DNA from: Ekhidna sp. | Lineage (GTDB): Bacteria > Bacteroidota > Bacteroidia > Cytophagales > Cyclobacteriaceae | Assembly (NCBI GenBank): GCA_028821635.1 | Contig: JAPPDO010000023.1 | Span: 1-5,748, forward strand | Direction: 5' to 3' | Length of the DNA: 5,748 bases | Shown here: positions 1-5,748 of the stretch, piece after piece | Layout: the number at the start of each line of letters is the position of its first letter | Numbering within the stretch: the first letter of the stretch is position 1 | Notes under the pieces: generated by a model | Told to the model about the DNA's origin: nothing | Database searches by the model: none | Seen by the model: only the letters and a program-made list of their open reading frames with translations | Translations under genes and position numbers: made by a program

Positions 1-90
1 ATACTAAAAGAAATCAAGGAGCAAAAAGTTGGTGACCATGATGACTCTACGAAGACGATTATGAAGCATTATTTGGAAATGCGTAAATGA
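1..90 (+). CDS. C-terminal end of an unidentified protein (5' truncated by window edge)
   Basis: Frame 1 is open from the first base to a TGA at 88-90 and gives 29 residues, from ILKEIKEQ to HYLEMRK. The peptide is rich in Lys and Glu and reads like a charged C-terminal helix, with no motif I can assign. The other two plus frames have stops within the first 35 bases. A run of this length without stops could still arise by chance, so the case rests on plausible composition and on the lack of any other gene in bases 1-68. Its last 22 bp overlap the 3' end of the convergent methyltransferase gene, leaving no room for an intergenic terminator. The function is unknown. Confidence 0.5.
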   Translation: MLKEIKEQKVGDHDDSTKTIMKHYLEMRK

Positions 91-812
91 TTCGCAAAAA
101 TTCCCATAGCAACGCCTACATTTAATGATTCAGCGCACCCTCCTTTTCTCGGTATACTCAGGCTTTTGGAAGAAAGCCGAGCCACCGATTCGCTTACCCC
201 ATGAGATTCGCCTCCCATGACGACTATGCACGGATTAGCTAACGTAGCCGTATTAACATCTTCACCCTGCATATCAGCGCAGTAAATTGGAACTGAATGA
301 AATCTTGTGAGAAAAGCCGTCAGATCTTCATACATTACGCTGACCCTTGTGAAAGAACCCATAGTGCCGGAAATGACTTTAGGATTGTAAAACTCAGCTG
401 AATCCGGAGAACACACCAACTTATCAAAACCAAACCAATCCAATGTACGAATTATTGTTCCTAAGTTGCCCGGGTCTCTTACCCCATCCAATACAAATAA
501 TGAATCCTCCAGATTAATTGCTACTGCCTCATAAGACCGCATTTGTACGACGGCAATCACCGAGGTATTCGTTTTAAAACTGCTGATTTGTGTTAGCTTC
601 TCGGGTTTAACAATTTCACAACGGTGAAGTTGATTTTTTGGATAATGCCTTTCAAAAAACAGATGTGTGCCTATGATCAAATCAATCTCAAAATCCGATT
701 TTATTAGTTCCAGCACATTTTTTGTGCCCTCCACCAGAAATCGCTTTTCATGTGTCCTGTGCTTTTTAATTTTGAGTAATCTTATAATTTTCTGTTCTCT
801 CCTTGAAAGCAT
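69..812 (-). CDS. TrmH/SpoU-family (SPOUT) RNA 2'-O-ribose methyltransferase
   Basis: This 247-residue protein has the two-part layout of SAM-dependent TrmH/RlmB-like enzymes, which methylate the ribose 2'-OH of rRNA or tRNA. Residues about 23-90 form the N-terminal substrate-binding domain, beginning with the typical KRFLVEG. The knotted SPOUT catalytic domain follows. Motif 1 is DGVRDPGNLGTIIRT at 109-123 and carries the conserved Asn and Arg. Motif 2 is MGGESHGVS at 199-207, and motif 3 is IPRKGGCAESLNVGVA at 220-235, the loop that binds SAM in the knot. Length is normal for the family and the ATG at 810-812 fits the N-terminus. Family membership is clear, but the target nucleotide cannot be read from sequence, so no symbol is given. 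Motif 2 has GGES where many relatives have GNEG; the Glu and final Gly are kept. The gene is divergent from tamL with a 10-bp overlap of the starts. Confidence 0.93.
   Translation of the reverse strand: MLSRREQKIIRLLKIKKHRTHEKRFLVEGTKNVLELIKSDFEIDLIIGTHLFFERHYPKNQLHRCEIVKPEKLTQISSFKTNTSVIAVVQMRSYEAVAINLEDSLFVLDGVRDPGNLGTIIRTLDWFGFDKLVCSPDSAEFYNPKVISGTMGSFTRVSVMYEDLTAFLTRFHSVPIYCADMQGEDVNTATLANPCIVVMGGESHGVSESVARLSSKSLSIPRKGGCAESLNVGVAMGIFANHLRISK
767..774 (+). promoter_or_regulatory. Candidate Bacteroidota-type -7 element for the tamL-hemF operon
   Basis: TAATTTTG matches the Bacteroidota sigma-factor consensus TAnnTTTG exactly. It ends 28 bp before the TTG start at 803, so transcription would begin around 780 with a leader of about 20 nt. 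It lies inside the 5' part of the divergent methyltransferase gene, as it must, because the two starts overlap. No clear TTTG -33 element is present; the nearest T-rich stretch is at 745-749. A near copy, TAATTTTC, lies at 785-792, and a perfect TATAAT lies at 783-788, so the exact site is uncertain. An 8-bp AT-rich match can occur by chance. Confidence 0.35.
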
Positions 813-3520
813 CTAGTTTAACGAAATTCTTTAAGCCCAATAATCTGTTATTAATAGCAGGATTGTTTTTAAGCTCGTGCTTAGGGTCAAAGTTCCTAAA
901 AGATGACGAACAAATTCTGGTTAAACAAAACGTTAAAGGGATATCAGGATCTTTGAAAGACAATTCGCTTTTGCTTCTCAACAATCAACCTAACACAAGA
1001 TTCCTGTTCGTTTTTCCATTCACTCATTTATCATTTCTGTATAAACTAGGAGAAAGCGGGGTCTCTTTCGGTCCAAACATAGACTGTAAAGAGATGAGAC
1101 TTTCGGATAAAAGGGAGATTATCAGAAAGCGAATTGAAAAAGCCAAAACGGAAAAGAAAAAGACTCAGATAGAAGAAAAACTTGAGCAAACTCTGACAAC
1201 CAAACAGCGAAAAATTGATAAAAAAAGAGATAAATCCGGACTCATTATTATCCGAGGATACGATAAGGATAACGCTATTAAGAAAAAAATTAAAATTGAA
1301 CAAAAACTAGATATAAAAATTGCTAAAGAAGACAAGACAAAAAAGAAAAATAAATTAAGGGCTAAAAAAGCCAGAAAACTGGATAGGAAAGAAAGAAGAA
1401 TAAATCAGGGTAATCAAATGATGAGATGGGGAGAAGCATTGTCTATTTACGATGCTAACAAAGCAAATACTTCTGCAAGCGCAATTCAAGACTTTCTTTC
1501 TTCAAAAGGTTTTTTCAATGCCACCGTCAGGATTGATACGGCAGATTATGACCACCTTCATGCCATTGGAAAAATCGGACGAAAATGTAGAAATTGGTTC
1601 AGCAGAATTGCAGGGGCTAAACATCGTTATATCCATTTAGATTTTATCGTAGATAAAAAAAAAAGATACTTTATTGATTCAATTCAACTGGATGTCAGAG
1701 ATGCAGCTTTGCGAGAACTAATACTTAAAAACAAGAGTAAATCGCCACTTCAAAAGGGCTATTATGATCAGCAAAAACTCTCCGGCGAAAGGGATTATAT
1801 CTATGATTTAGTTATAAATAATGGCTATTATGAGTTTTCAAAACAGTACATTCGTTTTCAGATAGATTCCACTCATCTTGGCAGAGACAGTATAATTGTA
1901 AGAGAAGTTATTTTGAATCCGGACGGAAAAGCCGCACATAAAATCTTTTATATTGACTCAATAGTATTTGTATCAGATGCAAGCCTGAGTCAATCTTACA
2001 GAAGAACCACAGAAACATTTCAGGACATTACTTTTTCGTTTGGAAAGAGGAGATATAATAAATCAATACTCGGATGGCGTATTCCGATGGCGCAAGATGA
2101 CCGTTACAGCAAAGAAGCAACGATAGAAACACAAAGGCAACTCTCTTTCTTAGATAATTTCAAATTTGTAAATATCAACTATGATACAGTCGGAAATAGA
2201 TTTGTTGCCAACATATTTACCTTCCCCTTCAAAAAGCACGAAACCTCCGGTGAAATAGGATTTAGTCAAACTACGCAAGGAAATCCGGGACCGTTTTTCA
2301 ACATCAATCTCAAAAACAGAAACTTACTGAACTCATTAGAAATCATTGGTATAGATATCAATGCAAAGCTTCAGGACTTGCGAAATGTAAGTAATATCAA
2401 CAGCGAGGACATTACAGGCACCTATACAAGCAGGCAGTTTGGAGGGCAGCTTTCAGTAAGCATCCCAAAATTTCTTTTCCCCATTGGCAGCTATTATCAA
2501 AGGAAGATAGGCAAATACAATCCAACAACAAAAACAACGCTTAGTGCGGCATTTGAAGATCGGATTTCAGAGTATACCCGTCTTGTTTATGAAGGAACCT
2601 TTTCGTATGGATGGCAAGTAAGGGACCGCATCAAATACACGATCACCCCAATTCAAATAAGCTGGATTGATTCCAATAACTCCGCCTCATTTCAGGAATT
2701 TTTAAATAGCTTGTCATTAGAGGGGAACCCCTATGCGAATGCTTTTAACTCAGCAGCCGTTGGCAGTAGTTCTTTCAACAGAGAACAAAACTTTGGAGAT
2801 TATGGGATAGGTAAAGACGGTGCCTTTCTGAAAACAACCTTTGAATTTGGAGGCCATCTTAACAGTTTAGTTTCCAATTCATTTTTTGGAGGGAAGCTAG
2901 AAGTATTTGAATACATTAAAGCCAATCTTGATATAAGACGAATCAACCGACTTAATAGAAAATACAACCTCGCTTACAGAATGAATTTAGGCTATGCTTA
3001 TCCATTTGGTGATAATCGGGCACTCCCTTTTGACAGATACTTCTTTGCAGGAGGAAGCAGTAGCATCCGGGGCTGGAAACCACGAAGACTAGGGCCGGGT
3101 TCTTACGCCGTATTTGAAGTGGATGAATCAGGAAACGAGACGAATAGCGTTGACTTTGACACGGAACAACCCGGAGAAATATTGATAGAATCATCCATGG
3201 AATTACGAAGAGATTTAGTCGGGTCTGTTGAGGGTGCTTTGTTTTTGGATGCAGGAAACGTATGGAGAACTGAGAATAACTCCAATGATCCCGAATTTGA
3301 CAAAGCGGTATTTGAGTTTGACCGTTTTCCGAGAGAGATTGCCGTAGCAGCCGGCATTGGCACCAGGGTTGACCTTCAGTTTTTAATCCTGAGACTGGAC
3401 CTTGGCTTTAAAATTTACGATCCCGCTCAAAAAAAAGGAAACAGGTTCGTAGCGGATGAGATTTTTAGCAACTTCGGATATAATTCAGAATTTAATATTG
3501 GAATAGGCTATCCTTTTTAA
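803..3520 (+). CDS. tamL: TamL-like lipoprotein of the BamA/TamA (Omp85) outer-membrane family
   Basis: This 905-residue protein probably inserts or assembles beta-barrel proteins in the outer membrane, as the Bacteroidota counterpart of TamA. Residues 1-26 form a lipoprotein signal: Lys at 2, 8 and 11, a hydrophobic core at 14-22, then lipobox LSSC with Cys26 as the lipid-bearing residue. POTRA-like segments occupy about 34-75, 207-245, 275-355 and 363-465. A Lys/Arg-rich insert fills about 101-200. The barrel runs from about 480 to 905. It includes FFAGGSSSIRGW at 747-758, whose IRGW corresponds to the Omp85 lid-loop motif VRGF, then LGPGSY (763-768), ALFLDAGNVW (812-821) and a terminal Phe905. 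The TTG start is chosen because an in-frame stop at 785-787 leaves no upstream ATG and a start here gives a complete signal peptide. hemF follows with a 1-bp overlap. TamL usually pairs with TamB, which is not in the window. A second BamA-like copy is a less likely reading, given the lipobox. Confidence 0.88.
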   Translation: MKASSLTKFFKPNNLLLIAGLFLSSCLGSKFLKDDEQILVKQNVKGISGSLKDNSLLLLNNQPNTRFLFVFPFTHLSFLYKLGESGVSFGPNIDCKEMRLSDKREIIRKRIEKAKTEKKKTQIEEKLEQTLTTKQRKIDKKRDKSGLIIIRGYDKDNAIKKKIKIEQKLDIKIAKEDKTKKKNKLRAKKARKLDRKERRINQGNQMMRWGEALSIYDANKANTSASAIQDFLSSKGFFNATVRIDTADYDHLHAIGKIGRKCRNWFSRIAGAKHRYIHLDFIVDKKKRYFIDSIQLDVRDAALRELILKNKSKSPLQKGYYDQQKLSGERDYIYDLVINNGYYEFSKQYIRFQIDSTHLGRDSIIVREVILNPDGKAAHKIFYIDSIVFVSDASLSQSYRRTTETFQDITFSFGKRRYNKSILGWRIPMAQDDRYSKEATIETQRQLSFLDNFKFVNINYDTVGNRFVANIFTFPFKKHETSGEIGFSQTTQGNPGPFFNINLKNRNLLNSLEIIGIDINAKLQDLRNVSNINSEDITGTYTSRQFGGQLSVSIPKFLFPIGSYYQRKIGKYNPTTKTTLSAAFEDRISEYTRLVYEGTFSYGWQVRDRIKYTITPIQISWIDSNNSASFQEFLNSLSLEGNPYANAFNSAAVGSSSFNREQNFGDYGIGKDGAFLKTTFEFGGHLNSLVSNSFFGGKLEVFEYIKANLDIRRINRLNRKYNLAYRMNLGYAYPFGDNRALPFDRYFFAGGSSSIRGWKPRRLGPGSYAVFEVDESGNETNSVDFDTEQPGEILIESSMELRRDLVGSVEGALFLDAGNVWRTENNSNDPEFDKAVFEFDRFPREIAVAAGIGTRVDLQFLILRLDLGFKIYDPAQKKGNRFVADEIFSNFGYNSEFNIGIGYPF
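1103..1402 (+). other. Lysine/arginine-rich insert in the TamL-like protein (residues about 101-200)
   Basis: Of these 100 residues 41 are Lys or Arg and 17 are Asp or Glu. The stretch has few aromatic residues or prolines and looks like long charged helices or a coiled coil. It is broken near residues 146-153 by a short hydrophobic piece, GLIIIRGY. It lies between the first POTRA-like segment and the next conserved block, which begins at MMRWGEALSIYD (206-217), so it should face the periplasm. The DNA is correspondingly A-rich. From memory, some Cytophagales-type relatives carry shorter charged linkers here. The role is unknown. Confidence 0.7.
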
Positions 3521-4425
3521 TGAAAGAAACTACACAAGAAAAAATTAAAGATTGGTTTCAATACCTACAAGACACTGTTTGTGCCGACCTTGAGAAACTT
3601 GACGGAAAATCGACATTTCAAGAAGACCTATGGCAGAGAGAAGAAGGCGGCGGTGGAAGATCAAGAGTGATAAAATCCGGCGACCTCATTGAGAAAGGCG
3701 GGGTTAATTTTTCAGCCGTCTTTGGGAGAACTCCGAAGAAGATACTTTCTGCATTGAAACTGGATAAAGCTGATTTTTTTGCGTCCGGCGTTTCCATTGT
3801 GTTGCACCCCTCAAACCCGTGGGTTCCCATTATACACATGAATATACGCTACTTTGAAATGAGTAATGGAATTTGGTGGTTCGGAGGAGGTATTGATTTA
3901 ACGCCCCACTTCATTATCAAGGAAAAAGCCAGAGAATTTCATCAGGCGATAAAGGAAACTTGTGACAAGCATTCGCCTTCTTACTACTCAGAATTTAAAA
4001 AATGGGCAGATGAATACTTTTTTATCAAGCATCGTAATGAAACAAGGGGGATCGGAGGCATTTTTTTTGACAGGATCAGTGCTGAAGAAGGTTTTACAAA
4101 ACAACAGAGATGGGAATTTGTGAGAGAAGTGGGAGAGGCGTTCTTACCCATCTACACACGGGCAATCTCCGATGTAAGAGAAAGAGAGTGGACAGATGAC
4201 CAAAAAGAATGGCAGAAAATTCGCAGGGGCAGGTATGTAGAGTTTAACCTCGTTTACGATAAAGGAACTCAATTCGGACTAGACACAAAGGGTCGAACGG
4301 AGTCCATACTGATGAGTCTTCCCCCCGAAGTTTGCTGGGAATATGACCACCAACCAAAAACGGATACTCAGAAAGAAACACTATCGCTGCTAAAAAAGAA
4401 TATCAACTGGATTCGTATTGTTTAA
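3520..4425 (+). CDS. hemF: Oxygen-dependent coproporphyrinogen III oxidase
   Basis: The 301-residue enzyme converts coproporphyrinogen III to protoporphyrinogen IX by two oxidative decarboxylations using O2, without a metal or organic cofactor, in heme synthesis (EC 1.3.3.3). Length matches E. coli HemF (299). Visible family blocks are GGGGRSRV (43-50), GVSIVLHPSNPWVPIIHMNIR (90-110) with His96 and His106 at the places where E. coli has functionally important histidines, FGGGIDLTP (121-129), the signature from KKWADEYFF (160-168) through KHRNETRGIGGIFFD (170-184), and RRGRYVEFNLVYDKGTQFGL (235-254). The usual KxWC start of the signature is KKWA here, so that Cys is Ala163. The ATG at 3520 shares its A with the tamL stop in TAATG, which implies translational coupling and a common transcript. 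No Shine-Dalgarno sequence is evident. The enzyme is expected in the cytoplasm as a dimer. Confidence 0.97.
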   Translation: MKETTQEKIKDWFQYLQDTVCADLEKLDGKSTFQEDLWQREEGGGGRSRVIKSGDLIEKGGVNFSAVFGRTPKKILSALKLDKADFFASGVSIVLHPSNPWVPIIHMNIRYFEMSNGIWWFGGGIDLTPHFIIKEKAREFHQAIKETCDKHSPSYYSEFKKWADEYFFIKHRNETRGIGGIFFDRISAEEGFTKQQRWEFVREVGEAFLPIYTRAISDVREREWTDDQKEWQKIRRGRYVEFNLVYDKGTQFGLDTKGRTESILMSLPPEVCWEYDHQPKTDTQKETLSLLKKNINWIRIV

Positions 4426-4437
4426 AGCAGATTAAAC
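4420..4437. terminator. Weak inverted repeat at the end of hemF, possible terminator
   Basis: GTTTAA (4420-4425, containing the hemF stop) and TTAAAC (4432-4437) form a perfect 6-bp AT-rich stem with a 6-base loop. It sits where a terminator between the convergent hemF and GLUG genes would be expected. The stem is weak and no solid T-run follows directly, so intrinsic termination is doubtful. A second 6-bp pair, ATGGGT (4478-4483) with ACCCAT (4501-4506), lies in the same 101-bp gap but has a 17-base loop. Nothing else was recognised in 4426-4526. Confidence 0.22.
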
Positions 4438-4526
4438 TTATTCATCACCTTGTTTTCTCCTGCTGTATGATATTATCATGGGTCCAGCTATTTTCATTGA
4501 ACCCATACCCAGTAGCATTAAAAATT

Positions 4527-5748
4527 TTAGTTTCGCTGCCGTGTGATGTCATCGGCTGTACCGCTGCACTTATTGAAGTCTACTTTTAGCACAAGATACT
4601 CGCTGCTACTTCCAAAATCCCACCTGTCGATAGACAGACTTAATCGGTTAAGGTTCCAGTGTTTATAAAGATTATCTGCCGGCGTGTTGTAGGCTGTTGG
4701 TGTCTTGAGGTCAGATGCCGTCCGTGCTGCTCCGCTGGTAGCGGCTGCTTCATAATAGCAATTAGTCACAATGGTCTGGACGGAGTTACCAGTGTGGCTT
4801 CCCCGTATGTTAGAATAGTTCTGTCCTCCTGCATAGCAGACGTAAATGGCACTGGCACCGCTAGAGTTACGTTCCTGAGTGCCAACCAGACTCCCGACAT
4901 TGGAAGAAGTCCCTCCTGTACTTGTATTCTTAAAGACGTAGCAGAAGTCGGCTGTGCCCCTTAGGGATCCTGCCAGTCCGCCAACACGAGCAGATGTACC
5001 TCCTGTTTGGCTGCCTCCGGTGACATAAGAATCGAAGACCGATGCTGGTATAATTCCGGATCCTTGCACGTGCCCGGTCAGTCCGCCAACATGAGCCCCA
5101 TTACCTCCTCTGATAGTTACTCCGAAGACGTAAGACTCTTGAATTGCTCCCGCGCTAAACAACACCCCGGCTATGCCACCAGTTCTACTACTATTCCCTC
5201 CGCTAATAGTTCCTCCGGAGACATAACAGTTCTTAATTATAGCACCTCCAGCTACTGATCCGGACAGGGTGCCGATAGCAACATCATTTCCGCCTGTGAT
5301 ATTAGGCGTTAGCATACCTAGATTGATAATAACAATCTTAAACCTCCCACCAGAGATCGCAGAATAACCAAATAAACCTACCTGGTCGCTGGTTCTGTTG
5401 ATAAATAAGTTACTTATTGTGTGCCCTCTTCCATCAAAATCATCCAGAAAAGGTTTGACATTTTGTACACCTATTGGCTCCCATCCTGTGCCTATTGTCC
5501 ATGTGGTTTTGTTTGTAGTTGCATCACTGCGGCTTGCGTCTTCATTAAAGTGCAGGCTCTTTGTCAGCCGATAGCCATAATATCTGCCATCTGCATAGAT
5601 AAGATTGGGAAAAGCCGCAGCATAGGCCGCCTGATTAGCCATTTCCTGGGTCGTAGGAGAATTGGGATTTGCAACATCTACTTGTCCATCTCCACTCAAT
5701 TGGCCGCCGGCGGTCTGCTCATGGGCATCGGCGCCGCCATTTCCGGCG
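4527..5748 (-). CDS. GLUG-repeat protein, N-terminus outside the window
   Basis: The frame stays open from the TAA at 4527-4529 to the right edge, giving 406 visible residues. A TTG at 5697-5699 is only an internal codon and is not a convincing start. Counting from the first complete codon at the edge, residues 104-115 (FDGRGHTISNLF) are the lead-in typical of GLUG proteins. About six GLUG-type repeats of 29-35 residues follow from 123 to about 333. Near the end come RWDFGSSSEYLVLKVDFN (375-392), also typical of these proteins, then a 14-residue tail. GLUG repeats are found in secreted or surface proteins, often adhesin-like and probably folded as a beta-solenoid. The substrate or partner is unknown. 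No C-terminal sorting domain or LPXTG-like anchor follows, and the signal peptide, if any, is not in view. GC is visibly higher than in hemF and tamL. It converges on hemF. The first 16 residues may come from a chimeric join. Confidence 0.85.
   Translation of the reverse strand, partial: AGNGGADAHEQTAGGQLSGDGQVDVANPNSPTTQEMANQAAYAAAFPNLIYADGRYYGYRLTKSLHFNEDASRSDATTNKTTWTIGTGWEPIGVQNVKPFLDDFDGRGHTISNLFINRTSDQVGLFGYSAISGGRFKIVIINLGMLTPNITGGNDVAIGTLSGSVAGGAIIKNCYVSGGTISGGNSSRTGGIAGVLFSAGAIQESYVFGVTIRGGNGAHVGGLTGHVQGSGIIPASVFDSYVTGGSQTGGTSARVGGLAGSLRGTADFCYVFKNTSTGGTSSNVGSLVGTQERNSSGASAIYVCYAGGQNYSNIRGSHTGNSVQTIVTNCYYEAAATSGAARTASDLKTPTAYNTPADNLYKHWNLNRLSLSIDRWDFGSSSEYLVLKVDFNKCSGTADDITRQRN
4749..5381 (-). 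repeat. GLUG repeat array within the coding sequence
   Basis: Repeat starts, counted in the visible protein, are VGLFG (123), AIGTLSG (157), TGGIAG (189), VGGLTG (220), VGGLAG (255) and VGSLVG (284). Most units end in a TGG/SGG-rich turn, and some contain the typical CY pair (NCYVSGG, FCYVF, VCYAGG, NCYYE). The array is also repeated at DNA level: CAGTCCGCCAACA occurs at 4974-4986 and again at 5079-5091, a spacing of 105 bp, or exactly 35 codons. The units are diverged, so the array is old rather than freshly expanded. Confidence 0.75.
5700..5748. other. Abrupt GC-rich edge segment, possible chimeric join
   Basis: The last 48 bases contain 36 G or C (75%), against roughly 37-50% elsewhere in the window. 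On the minus strand they continue the GLUG frame with AGNGGADAHEQTAGGQ. On the plus strand, from 5700, they read LAAGGLLMGIGAAISG with mostly G/C-ending codons, which resembles a membrane-protein segment from a high-GC genome. The change falls at about 5700. The sequence alone does not decide between a genuine GC-rich linker and an assembly join. Confidence 0.35.

Noticed and set aside
199..225. GGES instead of GNEG in motif 2 of the methyltransferase as a sign of inactivity
   Set aside because: The motif varies between TrmH-family members, the Glu and final Gly are present, and motifs 1 and 3 are intact.
1046..1303. Minus-strand open frame opposite the Lys-rich insert of tamL
   Set aside because: The Phe/Leu-rich translation is simply the complement of A-rich Lys codons. 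It only mimics a membrane protein.
1452..1640. Plus-strand 62-codon frame inside tamL
   Set aside because: It is a shifted frame wholly inside a well-supported gene and shows no independent coding signal.
4478..4506. ATGGGT/ACCCAT inverted repeat as a terminator or recombination site
   Set aside because: Only 6 paired bases with a 17-base loop and no T-run. I found no integron attC or IS-end features around it.
4438..4518. Minus-strand 26-codon reading frame (MLLGMGSMKIAG...) just downstream of the GLUG gene
   Set aside because: It is very short, has no ribosome-binding signal and no recognisable family, and can be expected by chance in 81 bp.
4659..5258. Plus-strand open frames opposite the GLUG gene (4659-4964 and 5007-5258)
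   Set aside because: They are antisense shadows of a repetitive coding region. The minus strand gives a clear GLUG protein, and these frames give Cys/Ser-rich sequence without motifs.
5697..5699. TTG as the start of the GLUG protein
   Set aside because: The frame is open upstream to the window edge, there is no signal peptide after it, and the following residues already read as the inside of a GLUG-type protein.

Overview
The window looks like a stretch of a Bacteroidota chromosome or metagenomic contig. The main reason is an Omp85-type outer-membrane barrel made as a lipoprotein (the TamL form of TamA), which is characteristic of that phylum. A sequence matching the Bacteroidota promoter element TAnnTTTG, weak or absent Shine-Dalgarno sequences and AT-rich codon use agree with this. 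An oxygen-dependent coproporphyrinogen oxidase suggests an organism that lives at least partly in air. I cannot name a genus.

Layout from left to right. Positions 1-90 carry the last 29 codons of an unidentified plus-strand gene. Its end overlaps by 22 bp the 3' end of a minus-strand SPOUT/TrmH-family RNA 2'-O-methyltransferase (69-812). The methyltransferase start overlaps by 10 bp the TTG start of the divergent tamL-like gene (803-3520), so each promoter probably lies inside the neighbour's coding sequence. The tamL-like gene encodes a 905-residue lipoprotein with a POTRA-type periplasmic part, a roughly 100-residue insert that is 41% Lys+Arg, and a C-terminal beta-barrel. It shares a TAATG stop/start with hemF (3520-4425), so the two form a coupled operon. 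A 101-bp gap (4426-4526) separates hemF from a convergent minus-strand GLUG-repeat protein (4527 to the right edge), whose N-terminus is outside the window.

Functionally this is mostly housekeeping: RNA modification, outer-membrane protein insertion and heme synthesis, followed by a probable surface or secreted repeat protein of slightly higher GC. No RNA gene, insertion sequence, CRISPR array or obvious defence or other new system is visible. The points most worth checking are the basic insert in the TamL-like protein, the tamL-hemF coupling, the overlapping divergent starts, and an abrupt 75% GC stretch in the last 49 bases. That stretch reads on the plus strand like a membrane segment from a high-GC organism and may mark a chimeric join.
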